Shown in pieces: positions 1 through 7,812 of a stretch of DNA of 64,000 bases. A program made the position numbers and the translations under genes. Source of the DNA: Myxococcus stipitatus DSM 14675. Lineage in GTDB: Bacteria; Myxococcota; Myxococcia; Myxococcales; Myxococcaceae. The stretch covers positions 8,125,501-8,189,500 of the forward strand of contig NC_020126.1 in assembly GCF_000331735.1 (NCBI RefSeq). The letters run 5' to 3'. The stretch's first letter is position 1; each line of letters begins with the position of its first letter. A model generated the notes under the pieces. That model was not told the DNA's origin. It was given only the letters and a program-made list of their open reading frames with translations, and searched no databases.

Positions 1-388
1 GCGCGATGCCGTCGAACAACGTGTGCGTCGACAGCCCGAGGAACGCCGTCAGCCCGAGCACCTGTCCCGCCTCGGCGCCATGTCCCGAGCCCGTGCCGGA
101 CATGTGGTCCCCGGGCACGTCCTCACCCGCGTGCGCCACCAGGTAGCGCTCCAGCACGAGCAGGAAGACAAAGCCTCCGGGCACCAGCGCGAAGGCCCAC
201 CAGCCTCCGCCCTCGTAGGCCTCCGGCAGCATGTGGAAGAAGGCCGCGCCCAACATGACGCCAGCGGCGAAGGCCAGGAAGCGGACCAGTTGCGTCGGGC
301 GCTCATTCCAAAGCACCACCAACGCGCCGAGGAGCGAGCCGACAACAACCACCAGGGAATAGAGGGCCACCGTGGCCAGGACCGACAT
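1..388 (-). CDS. ZIP family metal transporter (partial, C-terminus off the left edge)
   Basis: Inner-membrane permease of the ZIP family, which imports divalent metals such as zinc. About 129 residues are visible from an ATG at 388. They show a first hydrophobic helix (SVLATVALYSLVVVVGSLL), a second with AFAAGVMLGAAFFHMLPEA, a third (WWAFALVPGGFVFLLVLE), a His-containing loop (GDHMSGTGSGHG) and then LSTHTLFDGIA. That last stretch matches the H-x3-DG transmembrane-4 motif of ZIP proteins. The gene is last of a same-strand run, 31 bp after the preceding lipoprotein. The remaining helices lie outside the window, so completeness and metal specificity cannot be judged. Confidence 0.8.
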   Translation of the reverse strand, partial: MSVLATVALYSLVVVVGSLLGALVVLWNERPTQLVRFLAFAAGVMLGAAFFHMLPEAYEGGGWWAFALVPGGFVFLLVLERYLVAHAGEDVPGDHMSGTGSGHGAEAGQVLGLTAFLGLSTHTLFDGIA

Positions 389-419
389 GGGGCGCGCACC
401 CTACAACAAAACCGCCGCG

Positions 420-1670
420 TCAGTAGCGTCGCACCACCACCAACCCCACCCGACCCGGTTGGACGTCCACCACGTGCTCGGAAACCCGCCCTCCCGCCTC
501 CACCCGCACCAGGTGCTTCCCCGCTGAGACGCGGAATCGCGCCACCTGGAACTCGGCGGGCAGGGAAAGCCAGGAACGCAGGTCCGGCGCGTTCCCCGCG
601 TTGAGCAGGATGAAGGCCAGGGCCCCCAGCTCCTCGCTCTTCGTCGCCGCGCCCAGACCGGCCGCGAGCCCCGCCTTCACGGCCACGCCGGCAATCTGCT
701 TGGCGAGCATGCCGCCAATGCGGGTGTCCAGGTGGAGCCGCGCCACGTCCGCCAGCGACGTCACCGTCGCCGCCCGCGCGGCCTGGTCGCCCAGGGAGAC
801 ATGCACCGCGGGCGCGCTGCCCCGGTCCCGGTAGGCAGGCACCTCGATGAGGCCGCCGCCATCATGGTTGCGGGACGCGGGATGCTTCTCCGGGGACAGC
901 CCCGCCTCCACGATGACCACGACCTGGGCCTCGTCGCGCCCCAACGGAGGATGGGCCACGTCCGGATACTTCGCCTTGAGCTCTTCGTAGAGCTGGTCGC
1001 GGCCCGTGTACTTCGCCAGTCGCAGCAGCGGCTCCACGAGCGCGCCCAGCCGAGGCTCCAGCTCATACGCCTTCGCGTAGTCGATGAAGGCCGAGTCCCA
1101 GTCGCGCTGGTCCTCGCGCAGCACGCCGCCCAGGTAGCGCGCGATGGCGAGCTGCTCGTAGGGCTTCTTCTCGTCGGTGACCATCTTCTGGAGGCGCTCG
1201 TTGACCTGACGCACCTCCACCATGGCCGCTTCGTCATCCCCCAGCTTGGCGTAGTTGAGCGCCTGGATGACGGAGATCATCAGCTTCTCGAAGTCCTCCC
1301 CGCGGTAGGCCCGCTGGCGCTCGTTGGTGACCAGCGCCCCGGCCTCCTCGCTGACGGAGGTCCCGTCGAGCTGCGCGCTCAGCTTCTCCGCCTGCTCCAG
1401 CACGGTGTTGCTCTCCGTCCACTTGCGCGCGGAGTGCAACACCATGCCTCTGTCCAGGAGCACGAGCAGCTCGTCCTTCGTCGTGCCCTCCTTCTCCACC
1501 GCGTCCAGCTCCGCCAGCGCGTGGGGGTAGTCCTCCGACTGATAGGACATGCGGACGCCCCGCGTGCGAGCCACGTAGTCCCCCGCACAGCCGGACAACA
1601 GGAGCACGCTCGCCAGCGCGAGCGCGCCCCAACCCCGAGGGCGCGCCGTGAGGCCGAGATGAGAAGTCAT
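420..1670 (-). CDS. COG3014-like TPR lipoprotein
   Basis: Predicted outer-membrane lipoprotein of 416 aa. An ATG at 1670 gives MTSHLGLTARPRGWG followed by a hydrophobic stretch and lipobox LLSGC. A TTG two codons upstream is possible, but AAGG lies at a good distance from the ATG. The middle holds TPR-like helical pairs (for example RYLGGVLREDQRDWDSAFID). The C-terminal part has a beta-rich RFRVSAGKHLVRVEAGG segment. Proteins of this type (COG3014) sit next to lpoB in some gammaproteobacteria, and here LpoB is encoded 46 bp upstream in the same direction. The family's role is not established; a link to peptidoglycan synthesis is inferred from context. Confidence 0.65.
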   Translation of the reverse strand: MTSHLGLTARPRGWGALALASVLLLSGCAGDYVARTRGVRMSYQSEDYPHALAELDAVEKEGTTKDELLVLLDRGMVLHSARKWTESNTVLEQAEKLSAQLDGTSVSEEAGALVTNERQRAYRGEDFEKLMISVIQALNYAKLGDDEAAMVEVRQVNERLQKMVTDEKKPYEQLAIARYLGGVLREDQRDWDSAFIDYAKAYELEPRLGALVEPLLRLAKYTGRDQLYEELKAKYPDVAHPPLGRDEAQVVVIVEAGLSPEKHPASRNHDGGGLIEVPAYRDRGSAPAVHVSLGDQAARAATVTSLADVARLHLDTRIGGMLAKQIAGVAVKAGLAAGLGAATKSEELGALAFILLNAGNAPDLRSWLSLPAEFQVARFRVSAGKHLVRVEAGGRVSEHVVDVQPGRVGLVVVRRY

Positions 1671-1716
1671 GAGCAATCGAGCCTTCGCGTGGAGCCGGCG
1701 GCGCCGACGACGGGAA

Positions 1717-2325
1717 CTACCAGCTGACTCCGCGCTTCTCGAACTTCTTGCGGATCTGCTTCTCGTCCGTCCACTCGATGAGGCCGGTGCGCACGTTGCT
1801 CAGCTTCGCCGTCATCTTGTAGTACACGAGCTTGTCGCGGCCGACCTCCTGGATGATGGAGGCCAAATCACCGGACATCAGGAAGTCCACTGACACCTGA
1901 CCGCCGGGGCCCTTGGCGGACTTCGCGTCGACGTAACCGGACTGCTGATACTCGTACTCCTCCGCGATGTCCTGGCGCGCGGCCTGGTCCACCATGGCGA
2001 AGCGGCCCGTCTGGGCCAGCGCCGTCTGGATCTTGTCACCCAGCGAGCGCATGTCGATGTGCTCGGACGTGCTGTTCTTCAGCTTGCCGACGAGGACGAT
2101 GGGCAGCGAGCCGTCCGGGCGCGGCGTGGAGAAGCGCGGCGAGCTGGCCAGCGACTCCGCCATCTTCTTGGCGATGAGCTGCAGGTCGTTCTCGTTGAAC
2201 TGGTCCGACAGCATCTCGATTTCGTTCGGGTCCTCGTACGTGCCGCGCGTGAAGGCACGCGGGCCACTGCACGCGGCGAGCGAAGCGGCGAGGCAGGCGG
2301 TGAGAATCAGGCGGTGGGTCTTCAT
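1717..2325 (-). CDS. lpoB: LpoB-like penicillin-binding protein activator lipoprotein
   Basis: Outer-membrane lipoprotein of 202 aa related to LpoB, which reaches through the periplasm to activate PBP1b in enterobacteria. The ATG at 2325 follows AGGAG and gives a signal peptide ending in lipobox LAAC. The body carries LpoB-family features: an N-terminal EIEMLSDQFNENDLQLIAKKM segment, a PIVLVGKLKNSTSEHID strand, DFLMSGDLASI, and a terminal RTGLIEWTDEKQIRKKF block. Unlike enterobacterial LpoB there is no long Pro-rich linker after the lipobox. It lies between the COG3014-like lipoprotein and an unknown exported protein, in one probable operon. Whether a PBP1b-type partner exists in this organism cannot be seen here. 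Confidence 0.8.
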   Translation of the reverse strand: MKTHRLILTACLAASLAACSGPRAFTRGTYEDPNEIEMLSDQFNENDLQLIAKKMAESLASSPRFSTPRPDGSLPIVLVGKLKNSTSEHIDMRSLGDKIQTALAQTGRFAMVDQAARQDIAEEYEYQQSGYVDAKSAKGPGGQVSVDFLMSGDLASIIQEVGRDKLVYYKMTAKLSNVRTGLIEWTDEKQIRKKFEKRGVSW

Positions 2326-2339
2326 GGTGCGGGTCACTC

Positions 2340-3170
2340 CTAGTTCCATTCGCATTCGAAGCGGCTGCCCTCGAAGTTCCACTTGTAGGCGAGCACCGCG
2401 TCGCGGCGGTACCCGGCCGTCAGGCGGCACAGGTTCATCAGCGAGGAACGGGGATAGTCGAACGTATAGGTCTGCGACTTCGCCCGCTCCTGCTCATTGA
2501 GCTGGGAGGGATGGGTGAGCGTGGGGCTGGCGCTGGCGGCCACCATCACCGAGTGCTTGCCGTACGTCTTCAGCGGCACCCGGCCAGCGAACTGCACGCG
2601 GCGCACCGTGCGCGCGACGAGGATGTCGCTGCGGTCCACGCTCGTCTCGTGGCGGTTGCGGCGCTGGAGCAGCTCCGAGATGTTGGCGGTGAAGACGCGG
2701 GTGAGGTCCCCGTCGTCGACGAAGAAGTAGAGGAAGGTCTCCCGGGCCACCCGGCTCTCGCCGGTGAAGTCCATGGTCACCAGGAGCTCCAGCTCGCGGT
2801 TGGGCGCCAGGCCGTGCCGCGACACCGCCGCGAGCACGCTGGCGTTCACTCCCGCCTTCTTCAGCTTGATGAGGCCGTCCGCGCTCGCGTCACACGCGCA
2901 GCGCCGCTCTTCAATCATCTTCACGAGCTGCGCGGGCTCGAAGCCCGCCTGGGACAGCTTGGTCAATTCCTCGTCCGTCAGCGGGAGCTGGTCGGAGCGC
3001 TCGTAGATGCGCGGGAGCTGGTTCGGGTCCCACTGGATGATGTTGTACGTCTGCGTGTCCCCCGAGGGGAACGGCAGGGAGAGCTGGGGGGCTCCTCCCG
3101 CGGGGGAGACCCTGACGGGCGCTTGAGTGGTGGCCAGCGCCAACGTCGCGGCGAGCAGTTGGGCAATCAT
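2340..3170 (-). CDS. exported protein of unknown function
   Basis: A 276-aa protein starting at ATG 3170, preceded by AGAGGAGGG. The N-terminus (MIAQLLAATLALATTQAPV) is a signal peptide without a lipobox, so it is probably periplasmic. Residues near 55-110 form a helical segment with SQAGFEPAQLVKMIEERRC and AGVNASVLAAVSRHG. The second half is beta-rich and charged. It ends 14 bp before the lpoB-like gene and should be cotranscribed with it. I do not recognise the family. A cell-envelope role is only a guess from its neighbours. Confidence 0.7.
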   Translation of the reverse strand: MIAQLLAATLALATTQAPVRVSPAGGAPQLSLPFPSGDTQTYNIIQWDPNQLPRIYERSDQLPLTDEELTKLSQAGFEPAQLVKMIEERRCACDASADGLIKLKKAGVNASVLAAVSRHGLAPNRELELLVTMDFTGESRVARETFLYFFVDDGDLTRVFTANISELLQRRNRHETSVDRSDILVARTVRRVQFAGRVPLKTYGKHSVMVAASASPTLTHPSQLNEQERAKSQTYTFDYPRSSLMNLCRLTAGYRRDAVLAYKWNFEGSRFECEWN

Positions 3171-3183
3171 GGCGTTCCCTCCT

Positions 3184-3750
3184 CTAGAAGCGGTAGCCGA
3201 CGCCCAGACCCAGCCGGTGCGAGACGCCGCCACCGCCGATGGGAATGTCCGGGTTGTAGTTGAGGCCGAGCACGATGTTGTCGCGCGCGCCCATCAGCAC
3301 CTCGGCGCCCAGGTGGGGCGAGATGCCGAAGCGCAGGCCCTCATCCTCGGGGATGTAGATGGCGCCCGCCCTCAGGCCCGCGCTGAACACCAGCGGCCAG
3401 CCCCAGGTGCGGAAGCGAGGGCCCACCATGCCGATGACGCGGCCGCCATCGAAGACGTAGGCGAAGCTCGCGTCGAGCGAGTACCAGTCCGCGCCCCACA
3501 CCGACAACGTGGCGCCCGCGTAGAGCGGGGGGCCTTCCGGAGCGTCCCGGTGGGGCTTCTCCGAGTTGACCGCCGCGCCCCAGTCGAGCTGGAGCGACAC
3601 GCCCGTTCCACCCGAGCGCGAGTAGCCCCCCTTCCCATACTCGGATTCCTCGGGCCCATCCGTGCGGCCCCGCTCCTGAGCAACCGCGGACACCGGCGCC
3701 GCGACGGCCAGCGACAGAAGGGCGCCGCACAACCTGGAATGACGCTTCAT
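3184..3750 (-). CDS. small outer-membrane beta-barrel protein
   Basis: A 188-aa protein from ATG 3750 with a cleavable signal peptide (LCGALLSLAVAAPVSAVAQ). The mature part alternates hydrophobic and polar residues in strand-like segments (GVSLQLDWGAAV, WYSLDASFAYVF, LGAEVLMGARDNIVLGLNY). It ends in RLGLGVGYRF, and a terminal aromatic residue is typical of BamA-assembled outer-membrane proteins. It is the most upstream member of the minus-strand run towards lpoB and ends 13 bp before the next start. The ligand or role is unknown. A similarly ended barrel protein occurs at 37473-38111. Confidence 0.65.
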   Translation of the reverse strand: MKRHSRLCGALLSLAVAAPVSAVAQERGRTDGPEESEYGKGGYSRSGGTGVSLQLDWGAAVNSEKPHRDAPEGPPLYAGATLSVWGADWYSLDASFAYVFDGGRVIGMVGPRFRTWGWPLVFSAGLRAGAIYIPEDEGLRFGISPHLGAEVLMGARDNIVLGLNYNPDIPIGGGGVSHRLGLGVGYRF

Positions 3751-3866
3751 CTCGAAGACTCCCCACATGAGGTAGGTGCGATTTTCCGACACATCGACGG
3801 CCCGGCACCGCCGATATTCAAAACACCTGAGTAACGGACAAGTGCACTTCCCTTGTCGAAATTCCG

Positions 3867-5525
3867 TCAGGACATCCGAGGCCCTGGCGGAGGCGCATCC
3901 TGCGGCGCGTCGGGCTGGGGGTCATCCCGGGGCTCCGGGAGGGGGGTGGGCGCCTGGCGCGACTCCGTGCGGGTGAAGGGCAGCCACTGAGGGTGCGCCC
4001 GGAGGAAGGAGACCAGGCGCTCCCGGACGAGGGCGCGCAGGTCGAAGAGCTTGTCCGGGTTGGCCGCGCTCACCAGCGCCCGGATGGTGAGCGTCCGGTC
4101 CTGGGCCTCCAGCACCACCACCGACTGGAACCGCCCATCCCACAGGTGCTGGGCCTCTCCGGAGAGGATGCGCTTGAGCTCCGCGCGCATGGCGTCCACG
4201 TCCGTGGAGTAGTCCACCTGGAGGGTGACGGCGCCAAGCAGCTCGGGGCTGACCTTGCTCCAGTTCTGGAAGGGCTTGTCCAGGAAGTAGGTGATGGGGA
4301 TGACCATGCGGCGCTGGTCCCAGACGCGGAGGACCACATAGGTCAGCGTGATCTCCTCCACGGTGCCGAACTCGGTCTCCACCACCACCTGGTCGCCGAT
4401 GCGGATGGGCTGGGTGATGGAGAGCTGGATGCCCGCGAGCAGCGTGGAGATGGACTTCTGCGCCGCCAGACCAATCACCAGGCCGGCGATACCGGCGGAC
4501 GCCAGGAGGGACACTCCGACGTTGCGCACCACCTCGAACTGCATGAGGAGCAGCGCGGCGGCCACCACGTACGTCGCGGCCTCGAAGACGGCGCGCAGCA
4601 CGGCGAACTGGGTGCGCAGCGAGCGGGCCCGCGCCGCGTCCTGCGTCTCCGAGGACACGCGGCTCTGCACGAAGGCGGCGAACACGCGCAGGAAGCGCAG
4701 GATGAACCACGCCACGGAGACGATGAGCAGCGAGTAGCTCACCCGGTTGGCCACGGTCTGCACGGGGCGCGGCAGGAGGAGGAAGGACGTGCCCACCACC
4801 AGTAGGGCGGCGAAGAAGGGCAGCCTCAGGGGCCCTCGCCCCGCCTCCACGAGCTGGTCGTCCAGCGTCGCGTCCGTCCAGCGCGCCACCCGCAGGGCGA
4901 TGGCCAGCGTCACCCGCTCCAGGAGCAGCGACAGCCCCAGCGCCCCCAGCAGCGTCACCAGCAGGCCCAGCCACTGCCACGGCTCCAGCCCCAGCACCGT
5001 CCCCGAGAAGAAGAACGGCGGCATCCACTCCGCCACGCGAGGGCCATAGGCTTCGAAGAGCGAATCCACCATGCGCACCGTGGACTCGCTGAAGACCCAC
5101 ACCAGCGCGCTGTCCTGCGTGACGCGCTGGAGGCGGATGGAGACATTGGCGCCCTCCAGGGGGATGACGCCCAGCTGGTCGAAGCGCGCGTCGGCGGGGT
5201 CTCCCTCGGGGGCCTTGCTCACCGAGGCCAGGTCGATGGCCAGCTTCCGGTCCAGCACGAACTTGAGCCGGCGGGCGAGCTGCGCGCCGCGCTCGGGCTG
5301 CTGGGCGCGGGGGATGAAGTCCAGGTCGAGGTAGTGCGCGGCCGTCGCGTAGTCGCCCCGGTGGGCCGCGGAGAGGAAGCCCTGCGCGGCGGCGTGGGGC
5401 GACTGGCGGTCCATGGGGGACGCGGGCGGCGCCAGGCCCGAATTGAGTGCCAGGGCGGGGAGCGTCCAGAGGACACATCCCACCAGGAGCAGCGCCGTCC
5501 AGGCATGGCGGACTCGGGGCATCAT
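3867..5525 (-). CDS. MscS family mechanosensitive channel protein
   Basis: Inner-membrane protein of about 552 aa. The start is chosen at ATG 5525; the next ATG at 5522 is also possible, and GGAG lies upstream. A signal-like segment (AWTALLLVGCVLWTLPALA) precedes a soluble periplasmic domain of about 150 residues (AAHRGDYATAAHYLDLDFI). Several transmembrane helices follow, then the MscS core: ASAGIAGLVIGLAAQKSIS is the pore-lining helix, followed by GTVEEITLTYVVLRVWD of the beta domain. The tail is Pro-rich. The architecture fits larger MscS-like channels with an extra periplasmic domain. It is transcribed divergently from the response regulator at 5695. Confidence 0.88.
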   Translation of the reverse strand: MMPRVRHAWTALLLVGCVLWTLPALALNSGLAPPASPMDRQSPHAAAQGFLSAAHRGDYATAAHYLDLDFIPRAQQPERGAQLARRLKFVLDRKLAIDLASVSKAPEGDPADARFDQLGVIPLEGANVSIRLQRVTQDSALVWVFSESTVRMVDSLFEAYGPRVAEWMPPFFFSGTVLGLEPWQWLGLLVTLLGALGLSLLLERVTLAIALRVARWTDATLDDQLVEAGRGPLRLPFFAALLVVGTSFLLLPRPVQTVANRVSYSLLIVSVAWFILRFLRVFAAFVQSRVSSETQDAARARSLRTQFAVLRAVFEAATYVVAAALLLMQFEVVRNVGVSLLASAGIAGLVIGLAAQKSISTLLAGIQLSITQPIRIGDQVVVETEFGTVEEITLTYVVLRVWDQRRMVIPITYFLDKPFQNWSKVSPELLGAVTLQVDYSTDVDAMRAELKRILSGEAQHLWDGRFQSVVVLEAQDRTLTIRALVSAANPDKLFDLRALVRERLVSFLRAHPQWLPFTRTESRQAPTPLPEPRDDPQPDAPQDAPPPGPRMS

Positions 5526-5694
5526 GGCGCCCTGCATACTCCTTTTCGGACGCTTTGCCGGAAGAAGTCGGGCCTGCCCCCCGGGGGGACAGCCAGGAGG
5601 GGGACTCCCGGGACACCGGCCCATCCCAGCAGGTGGGAAAGGCGTTGGTGCCCCGAACAGGGGTAGGATAGAAACGGAGCCAAGGAAGGTCGAC

Positions 5695-6078
5695 GTGTCC
5701 GAGAAGCGAAGAATCCTCCTGATTGACGACAGCGAAATCACGCTCGCCATGGAGAAGGCCGTGCTGGAGGCGCGCGGCTATGAAGTCGTCGCCACCTCCA
5801 CGCTCATGGAGTTCGAGAAGACACTCCAGTCCTGGCGGCCGGACCTCATCCTCACCGACATCCACATGCCCGAGGCCAAGGGCACCGACATCTGCCGCAC
5901 GCTGAAGAACGAGTACGGCACCCAGGACATCCCCATCGTCCTGTTCTCCAGCCTTCCCGACGATGAGCTGTCCAAGCTGGCCGAGCAGGTCGGCGCGGAT
6001 GGCTTCCTGTCGAAGATGAACGGGCTGGAGGCGATGGGCGAGAAGATTGACGAGCTGGTGCAGAGCATTCTCTGGTGA
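5695..6078 (+). CDS. single-domain response regulator
   Basis: CheY-like receiver of 127 aa with no output domain. It begins at GTG 5695 after AAGGAAGG. Canonical residues are present: an acidic pair in LLIDDSE, the phosphoacceptor Asp in LILTDIHMPEA, a Ser in VLFSS at the switch Thr/Ser position, and Lys in FLSKMNG. It probably relays phosphate to another protein rather than binding DNA. Its stop overlaps the GTG start of the cytochrome gene (GTGA), so the two are translationally coupled. The cognate kinase is not adjacent. Confidence 0.9.
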   Translation: MSEKRRILLIDDSEITLAMEKAVLEARGYEVVATSTLMEFEKTLQSWRPDLILTDIHMPEAKGTDICRTLKNEYGTQDIPIVLFSSLPDDELSKLAEQVGADGFLSKMNGLEAMGEKIDELVQSILW

Positions 6079-7670
6079 TTCGGATGGTGCGCCCCGCCCT
6101 GGTCGCTGCCCTGTTGGGTTCGCTGTCGGTCCTGGGGGGGTGCATGCGCAAGGAGCCGGCGCCCCAGGCGTCCACGCCCGAAGCGGGGACTTCGGCTCCC
6201 ACGCAGACCTCCGGCGCCATCCTCTTCGTCTCCGCTGACACCCGCGGCTATCTGGGCCCCTGCGGCTGCAGCGAGAACATGCGCGGGGGCATCGGCCGCG
6301 CGGCCTTCCAGGTGAGCGAGGCGCGCAAGGGTGGCCTCCCCGTTCTCTACGTGGACGGCGGAAACAGCCTCTTCGGTGAGACGACGCTCAAGCCGGGCCA
6401 GGTTCCCCAGGAGGAGCTGAAGGCCAAGGCGCTCGCGGACGCCATGCGGTTGATGGGGCTGTCGGTGCGCGCCACCGGACCGCTGGATGACACGCGCGGC
6501 GCGGCCTTCCGCCAGGGACTGGGCCTGCCCGAGGTGGGCGACGGCGCGGTGAAGCTGCTGCCCGCGGGCTCGCGACAGGTGGGCATCGTCTCGGCGGAGA
6601 CGGGGGCCCAGTTGGTGGCGGCCAGTGGCCAGGCTCGCTCGCAGGGCGCGGACTTCGTGGTGGGGCTCCTGGATGCGCCGCTCGAGGAGGCACAGAAGGC
6701 GGCCGAGCTGCCGGGGCTCGCGGTGGATGTGCTGGTGGCCACGCGTTCGGCGACGGAGCTGAGTGGCGAGCAGAACCGGCTGGTGAAGTCGGCGGTGCCC
6801 GTCGTCGCGCCGCAGAGCAAGGGCCGCTCGCTGGTGCGCGTGGACCTGAGCTTCGCGCCACGGCCGGGGCGCTTCACGCTCCAGAAGGGCCAGGCCGACA
6901 TGGAGCGCGAGGTGGCCGCGCTGGAGCAGCGCGCCGTGCTCCTGGACAAGGACATCAACCAGCCGGGCATCGACCCGAAGCTCAAGGCGCTCAAGCAGGC
7001 GAAGCGCGATGAGCTGGTGGCTCGCAAGCAGGCCCTGGTGTCGGCGCCTCCGGCCGCGGCCACGGACGTCAATGGCTTCACGGTCCGCTTCGTGCCGCTG
7101 GAGGCGGGGTTGCCGTCGCTTCCGGACGCGCAGGCGCTGGTGGCTCGCTACGACGCGGAGGTGGGCAAGCTGAACCTGGCGTGGGCGAAGGAGCATGGCC
7201 AGGACTGCCCTGCTCCCGCGAAGGGACAGTCCTCGTTCGTCGGCAACGCGCCGTGCAAGTCGTGCCACGAGGAGGCGTTCCCCTTGTGGGAGAAGTCCAA
7301 GCACCACCACGCGTGGGAGACGCTGGTGGACCTGGGCAAGCAGCACCACCTCAACTGCGTGGGGTGCCACGTCACGGGCTGGGAGCAGCCGAGCGGCGTG
7401 TGCAGGCTCGACAAGGTGGAGGGCCGCGAAGACGTGGGCTGCGAGAGCTGCCACGGCCCGGGCTCCGCGCATGTGGATGAGCCGAGCAGCGACAACATCG
7501 TGGCCTCGCCCGGCGAGGCCCTGTGCGTCACCTGCCACAACGCGGAGAACTCGCCTCACTTCGACTTCGCGACCTATTTGCCGAGAATCCTGGGTCCGGG
7601 TCACGGTGAGCCCGTGAGCGCGAAGCCTTCAGGCTCGCCGGTGGATGCTCAAAAACCCGCGAAACCGTAA
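6075..7670 (+). CDS. tetraheme cytochrome c554-like lipoprotein with metallophosphatase-like N-domain
   Basis: A 531-aa protein starting at GTG 6075, overlapping the upstream stop; ATG 6084 is an alternative. A signal peptide ends in lipobox VLGGC. Residues about 50-340 resemble the 5'-nucleotidase/metallophosphatase-like domain often found in front of cytochrome c554 modules (ADTRGYLGPCGCSENMRGG), but the usual metal-binding N-D-x-H pattern is absent, so it is probably not catalytic. The C-terminal third has four heme c sites: CKSCH, CVGCH, CESCH and CVTCH, with extra His (KHHHAWETL) as likely axial ligands. It is expected to carry electrons in the periplasm; the partner is unknown. Confidence 0.85.
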   Translation: MIRMVRPALVAALLGSLSVLGGCMRKEPAPQASTPEAGTSAPTQTSGAILFVSADTRGYLGPCGCSENMRGGIGRAAFQVSEARKGGLPVLYVDGGNSLFGETTLKPGQVPQEELKAKALADAMRLMGLSVRATGPLDDTRGAAFRQGLGLPEVGDGAVKLLPAGSRQVGIVSAETGAQLVAASGQARSQGADFVVGLLDAPLEEAQKAAELPGLAVDVLVATRSATELSGEQNRLVKSAVPVVAPQSKGRSLVRVDLSFAPRPGRFTLQKGQADMEREVAALEQRAVLLDKDINQPGIDPKLKALKQAKRDELVARKQALVSAPPAAATDVNGFTVRFVPLEAGLPSLPDAQALVARYDAEVGKLNLAWAKEHGQDCPAPAKGQSSFVGNAPCKSCHEEAFPLWEKSKHHHAWETLVDLGKQHHLNCVGCHVTGWEQPSGVCRLDKVEGREDVGCESCHGPGSAHVDEPSSDNIVASPGEALCVTCHNAENSPHFDFATYLPRILGPGHGEPVSAKPSGSPVDAQKPAKP

Positions 7671-7812
7671 TCGCAGCGTTCGAGACAGGAAGGCCGCCCC
7701 TACCAGGGGTCCTGGGTACAGTCGTACCGCACGACTCCTTGTTTGACTGTCAAGAAAAGTCGCGAATACTTCGCCCCTCGCCTGCTTCTGGGCGCACTCT
7801 TCTTGCGACCCC

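Noticed and set aside
3922-5865. 647-codon minus-strand frame over the MscS gene
   Set aside because: Composition is a shadow of the MscS reading frame; the MscS frame has clear membrane helices and conserved motifs.
7691-7712. Short stem CCCCT-ACC-AGGGG between cytochrome and MltD-like genes
   Set aside because: Only 5 bp with a 3-nt loop and no T-run; too weak to call a terminator.
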